A DNA stretch of 64,000 bases, taken from NCBI RefSeq assembly GCF_030253575.1, contig NC_080557.1, forward strand, positions 45,026,501 through 45,090,500, in the 5' to 3' direction. Below are positions 1 to 10,508 of this stretch, in pieces. Position numbers and translations under genes: made by a program. Under the pieces are notes generated by a model that was given only the letters and a program-made list of their open reading frames with translations, searched no databases and was not told where the DNA came from. The DNA comes from Rhododendron vialii. Lineage: Eukaryota; Streptophyta; Magnoliopsida; Ericales; Ericaceae. Positions within the stretch are counted from its first letter, which is position 1, and each line of letters starts with the position of its first letter.

Positions 1-259
1 TTGGCAATTTGTGCAACATTAAATAGTACGGCCAGTTCTTCTTCATACGAACAATATACCTCTATCTTTCATCAGGAAGGTACGGGTCTTTTAGTCGTGC
101 TTCCTTGTGCAGACTAAGTGGGAGTTAGGAGTCACCCTCACTCAAACCACAGTTCCAGAGGAAGCGAGCCACGATCAACGGAGCCCCACAAAAGTGTTCT
201 GGTTCTGACCGAACGATTGCGAAGGCTTCTCGATGAAAAAAAAACATTGTTCTCCTTTT

Positions 260-834
260 ACAACTAAAGAAGCAAGATGAAAACCCAGTAATTCAACAGC
301 AACAACATGAAGAAGAAGAAGAAGAATCAAAGGTTGCTACTAATACGACGGGGTCTGATTCAGGGTAACTACTTGTTCTACATCACCAAAAAAAGTTCGT
401 GTTTCGAGTTCGATTTTCGGAAAAGTAACTTCTTTTGAGTATTTTGTGTGTACCAATATATGACAAGAATGCATGACTATACAGTATACACGCCCCGTAT
501 AGATATATACGCGCGCCATGTACCGATAATCAGCTGGCTTCCGGGCCAAGAAAAATAGAAATTGTTCAAAATTTTCCCTTTTCTTGACAACCAAACAGAA
601 AATCTTGGTGTCGATTATCTTTCGCATTTTTGTTTGACAAGCTTTACCTTCTCCTGAGACTCATCTGAGAATGACATCGATGAAACCGAGCTGCCGAACA
701 TTTTTCTCTTTAAACTGCGGCTAGCACGCAGCAACAGGCTTGTCATTACTGTAGAAGAAGCCGCGGATTTTTTCCCTTCTCTATCCGGCAGAGCCGATGC
801 TGCAGTATGTAGCAATTTCGACGTTGGTAATTGA
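260..834 (+). pseudogene. Truncated B3-domain gene copy (first of the tandem cluster)
   Basis: This is a decayed copy of the B3 gene at 1786-3097. A Glu-rich, Gln-rich coding-like stretch ends near 364 with a usable GT donor at 365, resembling the end of exon 1 in the intact copies. Its upstream frame runs into a stop near 235. From 470 the intron and exon-2 start match 2148-2460 closely. The splice acceptor has changed: the intact gene has CAG before AGACTC, and this copy has CTG (654-656). The exon keeps about 50 codons of the first B3 domain, including the PNIFLF strand, then is cut at about 805 and stops at 834. Lost acceptor plus truncation make it non-functional. The boundary of the exon-1 remnant is uncertain. 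Confidence 0.7.
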
Positions 835-966
835 TTTTCATTTTGTCATCGGGAAGAATAAAAAATGAGCACTGCAGTAGCAATTTCGACGTTGTTAGTA
901 AAAGTAGCAGGAGTGAAGAAACTTTCACAAAACCAGGATATAATTGGGGGAGGGATATTTCAGTTT
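830..966 (+). repeat. Direct duplicate of 3841-3978
   Basis: About 137 bp is nearly identical to 3841-3978, running from ATTGATTTTCAT to GATATTTCAGTTT with a few substitutions and small indels. In both places it follows a B3 pseudogene fragment, so it marks the downstream flank of the duplicated unit. No coding content is seen. Confidence 0.75.
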
Positions 967-1672
967 GTCTAAGGTACAAGTTGTGCATAGACCTTCCTAG
1001 AGCTGCAACAAATTGTGCTTAGGCGAAAAAGGATGGAGGAGGGGCCGAACAACGTAAGAAAAAGCGCAAGTTCATGTTTATTTTTTGTTTTAGGATAAGA
1101 GAACTACTATCGGAAGTGGTTTCAACTCTGTGATTGCGTGAAAAAGAGCGTACACTTAAAAAGATTATGAATTTGCTCACACTTTGAAACCTATTATGTG
1201 ATTTAGAACAAGAAATACAAGTTCGTAATTCCCAACTAGGAATTTTAGGGTTTTCTCTATCCTGATCATTGGCAATTTGAACCCAATTGGGAGGTCAAGA
1301 GGAGGATGGTCAGTGGTCACCCAGATTCCCTCCTGTTAAGTTCAAGATTTGGAATAGACAGGACAGTAAAACTTTGGATCACAGATTTATATAATGAATA
1401 GTTCGGATTTGCTCACAGACTCTTACCGGTAAGAGTTGATAAGCAAATCTGAATCATTAATTGCAGCAACGAACGATCTAGATCCCGTTCATTTCAAATT
1501 AAGGATCGGAGAGGATCCAATTCCTAAGCAGAAAAATACGCCTACTAAATCCCACTTTTCTTTTTCCTTCGGAATTACAATAGGGCACTTTCTAACGACT
1601 TCTCTTTTTGATCAAACGGCCAACTGAAAACAGATTTAACTGCAGCAAGATAGATAACTCTGTAACCGGAAA

Positions 1673-1683
1673 CTATATATACT
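1673..1683 (+). promoter_or_regulatory. TATA box of the first intact B3 gene
   Basis: CTATATATACT lies about 100 bp before the ATG at 1786. The same element occurs at 4335 and 17669 before the other two B3 genes. In all three it follows a conserved GATCAAAC-G-CCAACTG block and precedes a CT-repeat leader. That repetition across paralogues supports a real core promoter. Confidence 0.7.
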
Positions 1684-1712
1684 AACCTCTCTCAAACAAA
1701 TTAAGAAGCCGC

Positions 1713-1739
1713 CTCTCTCTCTCTCTCTCTCTCTCTCTC
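1713..1739 (+). repeat. (CT)n tract in the 5' leader
   Basis: About 13 CT units lie between the TATA box and the start codon. The paralogous leaders at 4361-4398 and 17706-17721 carry the same motif with different repeat numbers, so it is a length-variable leader microsatellite. Confidence 0.8.
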
Positions 1740-1785
1740 AGCCATCATCAGTAAGCGCGCACCGCATTCAAGAAAGATCAAGAAA

Positions 1786-3097
1786 ATGTCTGAAAGCAGA
1801 GAACTTGATTCAGGCCCAAGTGATAAAGAAGGGGAAAAAGGGAAGGATTCACAGGGTGAAGGAAAAGGAAAAGAAGAAGAGAAATCAGAGGAGAATGTTT
1901 CAGGGGAAGCTTCCGTCGCTGATACAGAGGTTGCCGAGAAAAAGAATGCGCGTACTTCTGGAGAAGAAAATGTCGATTCCGACGATTCCCCGTCAAAGAA
2001 GAAGCTGAAACAGAGCAATGTTCCCCAAGAACAATCTGAGTAATTCTTCTAATTTTCGCCAAGAAAGCTCTTAATTTTCAAGAATTTTCTTAAATCCTCT
2101 CTATCGCTCTATATCTATCTATCTATCAATATGACGAGTCAATTGCATGACTATATACGCGTACCATGTACCGATAATCATCTGGCTTCCGGGCCAAGAA
2201 GACTAGAAACTGTTCAAAATTTTCCCTTTTGATCATGGCAACCAAACAGAAAATCTTGGTGTCGTTTATCTTAAGCATTTTTGTTTGACAAGCTTTACCT
2301 TCTCCAGAGACTCATCTGAGAATGACGTCGATGAATCCGAGCTGCCGAACATTTTTCTCTTTAAACTGCGGCTAGCACGCAGCAACAGGCTTGTCGTTCC
2401 CGTAGAATTAGCCGCGGACTTTTTTCCTTCTGTATCTGTCGGAGCTGATGCTGCAGAGGTACTGCAAATCAACGACTACCTGGAAGGTGAATGGGACATG
2501 TCTTTCACATACTATAGCGAAGAAAGTGTCTTCATGTTCACAAAAGGGTGGACAGAATTTGCTGCTTGTCACAATTTGGAAGCTATGGATGTGATCAAAT
2601 TCTATCTACCTGTACCCCGTTTGGCCCCGCACCATTACCTTGTCCTACACGAGCGAAGACAGGAAAATTTAGCCACAACTCCAGAATTCAGGAGGGAAAA
2701 TTTCCTGTTTCGGATCGAGTTGAACACCGGTGACATTGGGTACAGCAGGCTATTCATTCCTTGGAAAGAAGTGGAAATCCATTTCCCCGCGATCAAACAG
2801 ATTCACGGAACACAGCACAAGAAGGAGATTGCGAAATTTACTGATGCCGGGAACAAGAATTGGTACATGGATATCATTCGGTACGATGCTGGTTCCTACA
2901 TGATCATGGACGGGTGGGATGAATTCGTGAAAGAGCACAGTTTGGAAGCTATGGATTCGATCAGGTTTTACAAACCGGTTCATGCTTCTCACAAGAAGCA
3001 CTTCCTCATTGAAATTGCACGAAAGGTGGAGGGCAAGACCAATCCGACTCAGTCGGCAGCAGCAAGTTTCGCTGATGGTGGCAGCAGTTGTGATTAA
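1786..3097 (+). CDS. Two-domain B3 transcription factor, intact copy 1
   Basis: There are two exons, 1786-2039 and 2308-3097. The donor is GA|GTAATT and the acceptor CTCCAG|AGAC; the phase-2 junction restores one frame of 347 codons. Residues 1-85 are acidic and Lys/Glu-rich, probably disordered, with a basic KKKLK stretch near the end of exon 1 that may act as a nuclear signal. Two B3 DNA-binding domains follow at about 98-199 and 215-322. Both show the family pattern of a hydrophobic first strand, a KNW or GEW-type core, a GW-EF helix motif and an RFYKP-type strand. A short Ser/Gly tail ends the protein. Plant B3 proteins bind DNA in the nucleus, but the target here is unknown. The start ATG has the same context in all three gene copies. 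I am sure of the family, less sure of the subfamily (REM-like). Confidence 0.9.
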
Positions 3098-3429
3098 TTG
3101 CGACGAAGAGGAAGACCTATTCGAAGTTTTGTGTAGAACAGATTCACACCTGTTAAGTATGGTTCATAATCAAAGTGTGCACATTTTAATTCCATTGAAT
3201 TTAGCCCAAGTTTCCATTTCCCTTGGTTTCAAGGATGAGGCCTTGTATTCGAGCTCATAGAAGGCGCGCCGAAGACTAAATCTAATCTTACCAAATTTTC
3301 CTGTAAAAGAACTTCTGAAATTCGAACCACAAACTCATACGGTCCCCATCAAACAGTAATTTCAAATGTAACCAAAGTGCATATATTTTTGTACCTCCTT
3401 ATCCGTCTTCTGGTACGATTTTGTATTTT

Positions 3430-3785
3430 CATGGTACAGGCCAGTGATGCAGGCTATTCACCATTCTATCTTCCAGTGAAGCAAATCCAGAAGGGGAACA
3501 AATGCTAGTACAATTCACCGCTGTCCAAACGCAGGAATGGAACATTCCATTCGCTTATATCCGCAAAGAACAAGCCTTTACGAACACAACCAAGTAGCAA
3601 CAAATTTCCAGAGTCCACAATTTGGACACTTCGGCTTTTATCCTCTTTTACAGACCATTCGATGTTTACACACTGGCCATTATCTCATTGAATTTGACAG
3701 GAGAGATGAATATCACTTCCCAGAGTTGAAAGTGGAAAATTTCCTGCTCCAGCTCGAGTTGGACAAGAATGGGTACACTATATAG
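3430..3785 (+). pseudogene. B3-domain pseudogene fragment
   Basis: This fragment aligns with the middle of the interrupted B3 gene (about 16120-16460). It keeps a sheet region reading LVQFTA..., a WNIPFAY segment and GHYLIEFDRR. Stops and frameshifts break it: there is a TAG around 3506 in one frame and TAG at 3595 after the TNTTK segment. The end of the first B3 domain and the first strand of the second survive in a different frame (from about 3670) until TAG near 3783. No promoter or exon 1 is seen directly upstream. It is a decayed duplicate belonging to the tandem cluster. Confidence 0.75.
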
Positions 3786-3840
3786 AGCGTTTTAAGCGTA
3801 AACTTCACGACATGCAGAAGATGATAAGTCTCCCTTTGGT

Positions 3841-3978
3841 ATTGATTTTCATTTTTGTCATCGGGAAGAATCAAATATGAGCACTGCAGTAGCAATTTTG
3901 ACGTTGTTAGTGAAAGTAGCAGGAGTGAGGAAACTTTCACAAAACCAGGATATAATTGGGGGAGGGATATTTCAGTTT
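3841..3978 (+). repeat. Direct duplicate of 830-966
   Basis: This is the partner of the block at 830-966 and follows the second B3 pseudogene fragment. It marks the repeating downstream flank of the B3 duplication unit. Confidence 0.75.
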
Positions 3979-4334
3979 CTAGTGAAGTCTAAGGTAAAAA
4001 TTGTGCATAGAAATTCAAATTTCATAGTCCGTAACTGTGAACTTCAATAGCTAATACATCAAGGAGTGAAGTTTCAGCGACTGTCCCGTTCTGTTCTCTA
4101 CAAGAGGTGTGACGGATCTCGAACTAACGCTAATATGTTTCAGATTCGTGGAACTCTCAAGCAATTGAGGGTAATTAAGCATGACTAGAATTAAGCAAAA
4201 ATCAAAAGAAAACTATGGACCTGACTGCACTGGTTAACGATTTATATTCTGATCAAACCGCCAACTGCAAAAACGGACTTGCAACGTTGGAGTATATAAC
4301 TATAGAAACCCATAAGCTCTGGAGTGACCGTTAC

Positions 4335-4345
4335 CTATATATACT
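4335..4345 (+). promoter_or_regulatory. TATA box of the interrupted B3 gene
   Basis: CTATATATACT lies about 100 bp before the ATG at 4444. It sits in the same arrangement as in the two intact paralogues, between the GATCAAAC-containing block and a CT-repeat leader. Confidence 0.65.
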
Positions 4346-4356
4346 AGCCCACTCCC

Positions 4357-4360
<4 letters not shown>

Positions 4361-4398
<38 letters not shown>
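4361..4398 (+). repeat. (TC)n leader microsatellite
   Basis: About 19 TC units lie in the presumed 5' leader of the interrupted B3 gene, homologous in position to 1713-1739 and 17706-17721. Confidence 0.85.
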
Positions 4399-4402
<4 letters not shown>

Positions 4403-4674
4403 ATAGTCAGAAGCACTCACCACATTCAAGAAAGATCAAGAAAATGTCTGAAAGAGGAGAACTTGATGCCATCCCGAGTGACATTGGAGAGAAAAGAAAG
4501 AAGGATTCCAAGGGTAAAGAAAAAGAAGAAGAGGAGGAAGCAAAGTCAAAGGAGGATGTTTCAGAAGAACAGAGCCATGATCAAAGTACCCAGAAGAACC
4601 CCAGCGATGCCAGTTCTCCAATCCAAACCTGGGTAAATAACTCTTGTTCTTCGCCAAGAAAACTCAATCTTAAA

Positions 4675-4678
<4 letters not shown>

Positions 4679-4770
<92 letters not shown>
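4679..4770 (+). repeat. (CT)25-(TA)20 compound microsatellite in intron 1
   Basis: An uninterrupted CT tract (4679-4728) runs directly into a TA tract (4729-4770), inside intron 1 of the interrupted B3 gene. It is likely to be length-variable. Confidence 0.9.
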
Positions 4771-4772
<2 letters not shown>

Positions 4773-5360
4773 GTCAATACATTATTAATACCCACATATT
4801 CCTATGTGTGAAATCTTTTAGAGATGGTATTCTACGAATTTCGACTGGAACCCTTTTCTTCTTCAACAAAGCAACGATGATACGACAGGCGGCCACGTTC
4901 AGAACCCCAGCGCCACATTGATTCATGGTGATTCAGAACCCGAACCACAAACCACGTAATTAACTTAACTAACTTGTCCTCCTTCTGTTACTTTTGGTGC
5001 CAAATTGCCTTTTAAGGATTGATCACAGGGACTCATGAGTGCTTTCCTTTCCCATTTCAGAGACTCACTGTTTGAGGAAGCCAAGAAAGTGGCACAACCG
5101 GCCAGAGACACAGGCTACGATTGGGAACTCAATTTCAACCTTTTTGGAGATGATACGGCAGAACATCTTAAAATCCTGTAACGTGTTTCCATTTCTCAGT
5201 GTTTCTCAAGAAGCAGCTAGAGCACTAGACTTGTCTCGTGGTTTTACATTTGGTTCATCGTGCTCGTGTAGTCTTGTTCTTCACCAAGAAAACCGACTTT
5301 TTCAGCAAGATTCTTGGAGTCTACACAATCTGTTACAATAAAACAGTCCCATCAATAAGT

Positions 5361-5365
5361 GATTT
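5361..5365. repeat. Target site duplication GATTT, left copy (gypsy)
   Basis: GATTT directly precedes the left LTR and is repeated at 11086-11090 directly after the right LTR. This is the 5-bp duplication expected of LTR-retrotransposon integration. Confidence 0.9.
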
Positions 5366-5942
5366 TGACGCAGCGGAATTAACAAAGAGATTAGTTGCGT
5401 ACTAATCAAACGAATGATAGGTACTCGTAGCTACGAGCAGTTCTTGAATCTTCAAGAGAAAAAGACAAAGTCTGAATATTATTGATAATAAGCTGCATAA
5501 ACTCTAGGTTACAAACCCTTAAATAGGCTGAAACCCTAGAAACCCTAAAAATAAACTTGGAAAATAAAAAGTCCCAGAATTTGGGGCTTTTCCTAAAATT
5601 GAAAACGGGAAAGAAAAACAAGACTTTCCCAAAAAGAATCAACTTAAAAGGAATTACGGTCTAAGAGTTATTAACGAAACAAATCTTTCCTAAAACAGCA
5701 AAATAACGCAATTGAATGCCTAAACGAAGGAATTAGGCCGAAAAGCACCATCGATCATCAACTTAGGGTTTATGAGTATTGACCGGAGCGCGAAAATAAG
5801 TCAGCCCACCAAGTTTGGGCCTATTCCGAGCTCGTCCGAATTTAACCAATTTGGGTAATCTGAAATTAAACACCGTTTGGACTTTCGGGGCTTGGCTCGG
5901 TCCAGCTGATCATGGAATTGGGCCTCCACGTGTTCTACATCA
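5366..5942 (-). repeat. 3' LTR of the gypsy element (left)
   Basis: This 577-bp repeat begins TG and ends CA. I count six differences from the right copy by eye, all C/T or G/A transitions. The last 142 bp (5801-5942) also encode the C-terminus of pol. Confidence 0.95.
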
Positions 5943-7465
5943 GTCCCCTCTTCTTCGAAAGAACTCGACCTCGAATTCAAATCTGGATACAGCGGCTCCT
6001 CAGCATGATACTCAGATAAATCAGCAACATTAAAAACCTTTGAAATCTTCATGGAATCAGGAAGATCAATTACATAAGCATTGTCACCAATCTTCTTCAA
6101 AACTTCATATGGACCATACTTTCTGGGCTTTAGCTTGTTATAAGTTCCCACTGGAAACCGCTCCTCGCGCAAAAACACCATCACAAAATCCCCTTCCTTG
6201 AACAATTTCTTACACCTGTGTTTGTCTGCAGCCCTCTTGTATTTCGCATTAGTCTCAGTTAGCTTCTGTTTTACTTGCTCATGCACCTCTTGAGCCTGCT
6301 TAGCCATTGCCTCAGCTGCAACGCTAACCCCAGGTCCTCGAGAAAACTGAACCAAATCCACCACATGCTTTGGAGGGGTCACATACACCAAAGAAAAAGG
6401 TGATTTTCCTGTGGCACTGTGAACTGCGCTATTGAAAGCAAACTCAGCCTGCGGTAGAGCAAAATCCCACTGTTTCGGCTTGTCCCCACAAATACTGCGA
6501 ATCAAATTTCCCAAACTCCGATTAGTCACCTCAGTTTGGCCATCCGTTTGTGGATGTGCAGTAGAGCTCCTTTTCAGTGACGTATCGAACATCTTCCACA
6601 AAGTTACCCAAAAATGGCTAAGAAACTTCACATCACGATCAGAAGTAAGGGACTGTGGCACCCCATGCAAATGCACCACCTCACGGAAAAACAAACGAGC
6701 CACATGAGAAGCATCAGATGTTTTTCGGCAAGCAATAAAGTGCACCATCTTCGAAAACCTGTCCACCACCACAAACACAGAATCTACTCCTCGTTGAGTA
6801 CGAGGTAGACCCAGCACGAAATCCATCGACAAGTCCTCCCAAATGCTATTAGGAACAGGCAAAGGCGTGTAAAGACCAGTGTTTTGGGACTGACCTCTAG
6901 ACACCTGACAAGTGTAGCACTTCCTTACAAAATTCCCAGCATCTCGCTTCAACTGAGGCCAATAATATCGTTCCTCCAAACTGGCCACAATTTTATCCCT
7001 CCCTAAGTGACCACTTAATCCTCCACCATGTAAGTCTCGGATTAAGCTTTCCCTTAAGGAAGACTTTGGAATACACAAGCGATTGCCTCGAAACAAATAC
7101 CCATCAGTAATATGGAAATCACTCATAGGCCGATTTTGCACATATACATCCCAAATATCTTTAAAGTCATCATCCTCTGGGTACAGCTCCTTCAGAAATT
7201 CAAAGCCCACAATCTCATGTGCTAAGGTCACCAATAGATCGGCTCGACGACTCAAAGCATCAGTCACACGATTTGTTACCCCAGACTTATGCCGAATAGT
7301 AACAGGAAATTTCTGCAAAAACGTCGCCCAACGCACGTGTATACTATCCAGCTTATTCTGACTATTGATAAATTTCAGCGCCTGATGATCAGTATACAAA
7401 ACAAACTCCCTTTGAATCAGATAATGTTCCCAATGTTTGAGAGCGCTCACCACAGCATAGAATTC
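5801..7465 (-). pseudogene. Gypsy pol, 3' part: end of RNase H, integrase and C-terminal extension
   Basis: The open frame continues pol after the stop at 7466-7468, so it is a fragment rather than a separate gene. It starts in the RNase H tail (YTDHQAL) and passes through an H2C2 zinc-binding region (HLGRDK..., CYTCQ). It then runs through the integrase core with acidic residues in MDFVLG, TSDRD and TDGQTEV contexts, and an SH3-like C-terminal module ([26 protein letters not shown]). Glu/Asp-rich residues follow, encoded across the purine tract and into the LTR. It has no ATG of its own at the 5' end. Confidence 0.85.
5943..5957 (-). other. Polypurine tract of the gypsy element
   Basis: On the minus strand this reads GAAGAAGAGGGGAC directly before the 3' LTR, the normal priming site for second-strand synthesis. 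It lies inside the pol reading frame, where it encodes Glu-rich residues. Confidence 0.75.
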
Positions 7466-8776
7466 CTAATCATATGTACTCCACTTCTGCCTTGCTTCAC
7501 TTAACTTCTCACTAAAGAAAGCCACCGGCCTTTTTTCTTGGGACAGTACAGCCCCAATACCAATCCCACTAGCATCGCACTCAACTTCGAAAATCTTTTC
7601 AAAGCTAGGTAGTGCCAAAACCGGCGCAGTGCATAGCTTCTCCTTAATCACTGTAAAGCTCTTCTCTGCTTCATCTCCCCATAAGAACTTGCCTTTCTTC
7701 AAACACTCAGTGATCGGTGCCACAATAGAACTGAAATTCCGAATAAAACGCCGATAGAAAGTGGCCAACCCATGGAAGCTTCGAACCTCAGTAACAGATT
7801 TCGGCGTTGGCCAGTCACGAATGGCTCGAACCTTATCTTCATCCACATGAATCCCATCAGAACTAACCACATAACCCAAGAACAATAAGCTGTTAGTCAA
7901 GAAACTGCACTTCTTGAGTTGAATGTACAACTTATTTTCTTGCAGCACCATCAACACTTGGCGTACGTGCTCCACGTGCTCCTCCTTGGACTTACTATAG
8001 ATCAGTATGTCGTCGAAATAAACGACAACAAACTTTCTAGTAAAAGGGCGCAAAATCTGATTCATAATTCGCATAAAAGTGCTTGGCGTATTAGAAAGGC
8101 CGAATGGCATAACCAGCCACTCGTAAAGGCCATCCTTAGTTTTGAACGCTGTCTTCCACTCATCGCCCGGTTGGATACGAATCTGATGGTACCCACTTCG
8201 TAGATCGATTTTTGAAAACCACTTCGACCCATACAACATATCCAGCATATCATCCAAACGCGGAATAGGAAACCTGTACTTGATGGTAATCTTGTTAATA
8301 GCTCGACTATCAACACACATACGCCAACTACCATCCTTCTTTGGTGTTAACAAAGCCGGCACACCACAAGGACTCAGACTCTCTCGGATATGCCCTTTCT
8401 GCAATAGCTCTTCTACCTTTTCTCTCAGGATCTCATTCTCTTTAGGACTCATACGATAATGTGGTAAGTTGGGCAAACTTGCCCCAGGCACCAAATCAAT
8501 CTGATGCTGAATATCCCTCATGGGAGGGAGTTCATTAGGCACATCATCAGTAACCAGCTCCTCAAACTCTTCCAGTAACGGTTGTATCTGTTTAGGCACT
8601 GAAATCACTGCATCATTCACTCCGTGCACAACCAACGATTTTACCACCATTGCATAAACCTGTTCAGACTCTTTCAAACCTGCAACAAACTCAGCTTCGG
8701 AACTAGCAATGGTTAAAAACGAGGACCCCTCTACTTTAGAAGGCTCGACAGACACCTTATGATTGGTGGGTACCAT
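7466..8776 (-). pseudogene. Gypsy pol, 5' part: reverse transcriptase and start of RNase H
   Basis: An open frame of 436 codons begins with a linker and reverse transcriptase motifs: [41 protein letters not shown] and the catalytic YFDDIL. The RNase H start follows (LECDAS-type, here [11 protein letters not shown]). It ends at a TAG that replaces a residue between STYD and EFYAVV, after which the same frame continues to 5801. The ATG at 8776 is just an internal methionine. The frame differs from that of gag, which points to a frameshift around 8777-8800. Confidence 0.85.
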
Positions 8777-10476
8777 AACAACCTATGGGACTCCCAATTA
8801 AAACAGTAAGTGTTGTCACGACCCTTATAAACAACGTCTACATCAAACTGCCAGGGTCTACCTAACAGCACATGACTAGCATCCATCTCAATAACATCAC
8901 AAGTAACTTCAGCTCTATAAAATTTCCCAATTGAAAGAGGAAGTTTGCAGATTTGAGTTACCTTCACCGTGGGGCCCTTTTTGATCCACCCAATGCTGTA
9001 AGGCGCGGGATGGGGTTCCGTCGACAACTTCAAATACTCCACTAGTCTCCTTGCCACAAAATTCTCGCAACTCCCACTATCCACAATTAAATCACAAACT
9101 TTCTGGTTGACTGAACAGCGCGATCGAAATATGCTATGACGTTGGCTAGAACCCTCCGATTTTGGCGCAAACAGCACCCGTTGAACCACACAATTGACCC
9201 GTTCCCCATCTTCCTCGGCATAATCCACATCATCAAGATCATTCTCAGAATCTTCTTCAATTTGCCCGTCTTCCTCTACCAGGCCCACCTTCCTATCTGG
9301 GCATGCGTTAGACAAGTGACCGGGTTTGTTACACCGAAAGCACTTGTCACCCCTCGGTTTGGCATAAGGGTTCGGATCCTTGGCCACGTTTCTGTTGTTA
9401 GAGCTACCCGCCTGGTTAGGTCCTCCAAACTTCGTTCCACCACCAGCAACACCCTTTGATTGAAACGCTGGAACCACTGGAACCGCATGCTGCTTTTCCT
9501 TCCCCCTTTCAGAAGAAGGAACAAACGACTCCCCTGGACCTCGGCGGAATCCCGAAGTGGTCGGTTTACGCTCAAACTGCTCAGCCTTCAAAGCTAGGTT
9601 ATAGGCTTCCTCAACATCCCACACAACCTGCATCCCAATTTTCTCTTGAATTGAAGGCTTCAATCCATTTATATATCTGGCTACGCGCTGACCTTCGGTC
9701 TCATTCAGATTATTACGATCTGAAAGTCGACTAAATTCAGTCGTGTAGTCAAACACAGATTTAGATCCCTGCGAACAGTTTTGATATGACCGGAATAGAT
9801 GTTGATCATAATCAGGCGGCAAGAATCTTTCCATCATCAGTTGCTTCATCCGGCGCCATGTCCTCACAGGCTCTTTTCCCTGCCTATACCGTTTCGTTTG
9901 TAACTGATCCCACCAAACTGCAGCGCCGCTCTTCAACTTGTAGGCGACCAACTTCACCTGTTTGGTCTCAGAAACCTCCATCATATTAAGGAATCTCTCA
10001 ACCTCAGAAAGCCAGTCAAGAAAATCCTCAATATGCAGATTACCGTTGAACGTGGGAAGATCCACCTTCACTTTGTAATCATCAAACCACTGTTGTTGCC
10101 ATGCTGGACGGCGTCCTCCTTGTACCTCTTCTTCATCTTCAGGTTCAGAATCTTCGGTATCAGCACGATGACGAAGGTTCCTTGCAACCCGTCGATCACC
10201 GGGTGGGCCTCGGGCAAATCCTTCAGCGTGCTCCTGATCCTGGTTACGAGGTTGACGATGGGCAAACCCCACCGCGCGTTCCTCCTCAACCCTTTCTGGC
10301 CTTCGACGATTTTGTAGAGTCAACTCCTGCAGCAACTCACGGATCTGAGCGAATTGAGTGTGAGTATCCTGACGGATCTCGGTTAATTGTGCCTGTTGAT
10401 CCTCCACCATCCTCCTTAGGTCAGTAAGCCCACGACCAACGTCAATGGGTGTGTCTTCTTCTGTGTTTGGTGCCAT
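8731..10476 (-). CDS. Gypsy gag and protease
   Basis: The first ATG in frame is at 10476 (MAPNTEED...). The upstream extension to 10488 uses a non-ATG start and nearly touches the primer site. The product has an N-terminal coiled-coil-like region with Arg-rich linkers, a retrotransposon gag core (about residues 140-300, including a VWWDQL segment), a CCHC zinc knuckle ([14 protein letters not shown]) and an aspartic protease active site in [11 protein letters not shown]. The last 15-20 residues, after CFNWESH, read out of frame compared with pol, so the gag end given here is an artefact of a frameshift. Confidence 0.8.
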   Translation of the reverse strand: MAPNTEEDTPIDVGRGLTDLRRMVEDQQAQLTEIRQDTHTQFAQIRELLQELTLQNRRRPERVEEERAVGFAHRQPRNQDQEHAEGFARGPPGDRRVARNLRHRADTEDSEPEDEEEVQGGRRPAWQQQWFDDYKVKVDLPTFNGNLHIEDFLDWLSEVERFLNMMEVSETKQVKLVAYKLKSGAAVWWDQLQTKRYRQGKEPVRTWRRMKQLMMERFLPPDYDQHLFRSYQNCSQGSKSVFDYTTEFSRLSDRNNLNETEGQRVARYINGLKPSIQEKIGMQVVWDVEEAYNLALKAEQFERKPTTSGFRRGPGESFVPSSERGKEKQHAVPVVPAFQSKGVAGGGTKFGGPNQAGSSNNRNVAKDPNPYAKPRGDKCFRCNKPGHLSNACPDRKVGLVEEDGQIEEDSENDLDDVDYAEEDGERVNCVVQRVLFAPKSEGSSQRHSIFRSRCSVNQKVCDLIVDSGSCENFVARRLVEYLKLSTEPHPAPYSIGWIKKGPTVKVTQICKLPLSIGKFYRAEVTCDVIEMDASHVLLGRPWQFDVDVVYKGRDNTYCFNWESHRLLWYPPIIRCLSSLLK

Positions 10477-10494
10477 CGAACCAGGCAAAACCTG

Positions 10495-10506
10495 GCTCTG
10501 ATACCA
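10495..10506 (-). other. Primer binding site of the gypsy element
   Basis: On the minus strand this reads TGGTATCAGAGC, complementary to the 3' end of initiator tRNA-Met, 2 bp inside the 5' LTR. It sets the element's orientation. Confidence 0.9.
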
Positions 10507-10508
10507 CT

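Larger units (their letters stand above)
1003..2130 (+). repeat. Segmental duplicate: B3 promoter, leader and exon 1 (pair of 16990-18130)
   Basis: This block aligns with 16990-18130 from GCTGCAACAAATTGTGCT through the promoter, exon 1 and the start of intron 1, with scattered substitutions and small indels. It shows that the two intact B3 genes arose by duplication of a unit that includes regulatory DNA, so they probably share expression control. Confidence 0.85.

Noticed and set aside
1701-2062. Ser/Phe-rich minus-strand frames opposite B3 exon 1
   Set aside because: Mirror of the Lys/Glu-rich exon; the same shadow appears at 17742-18116.
8777-8800. Programmed frameshift between gypsy gag and pol
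   Set aside because: No clear slippery heptamer or stem was seen, and the element also has a nonsense codon, so mutation is simpler.
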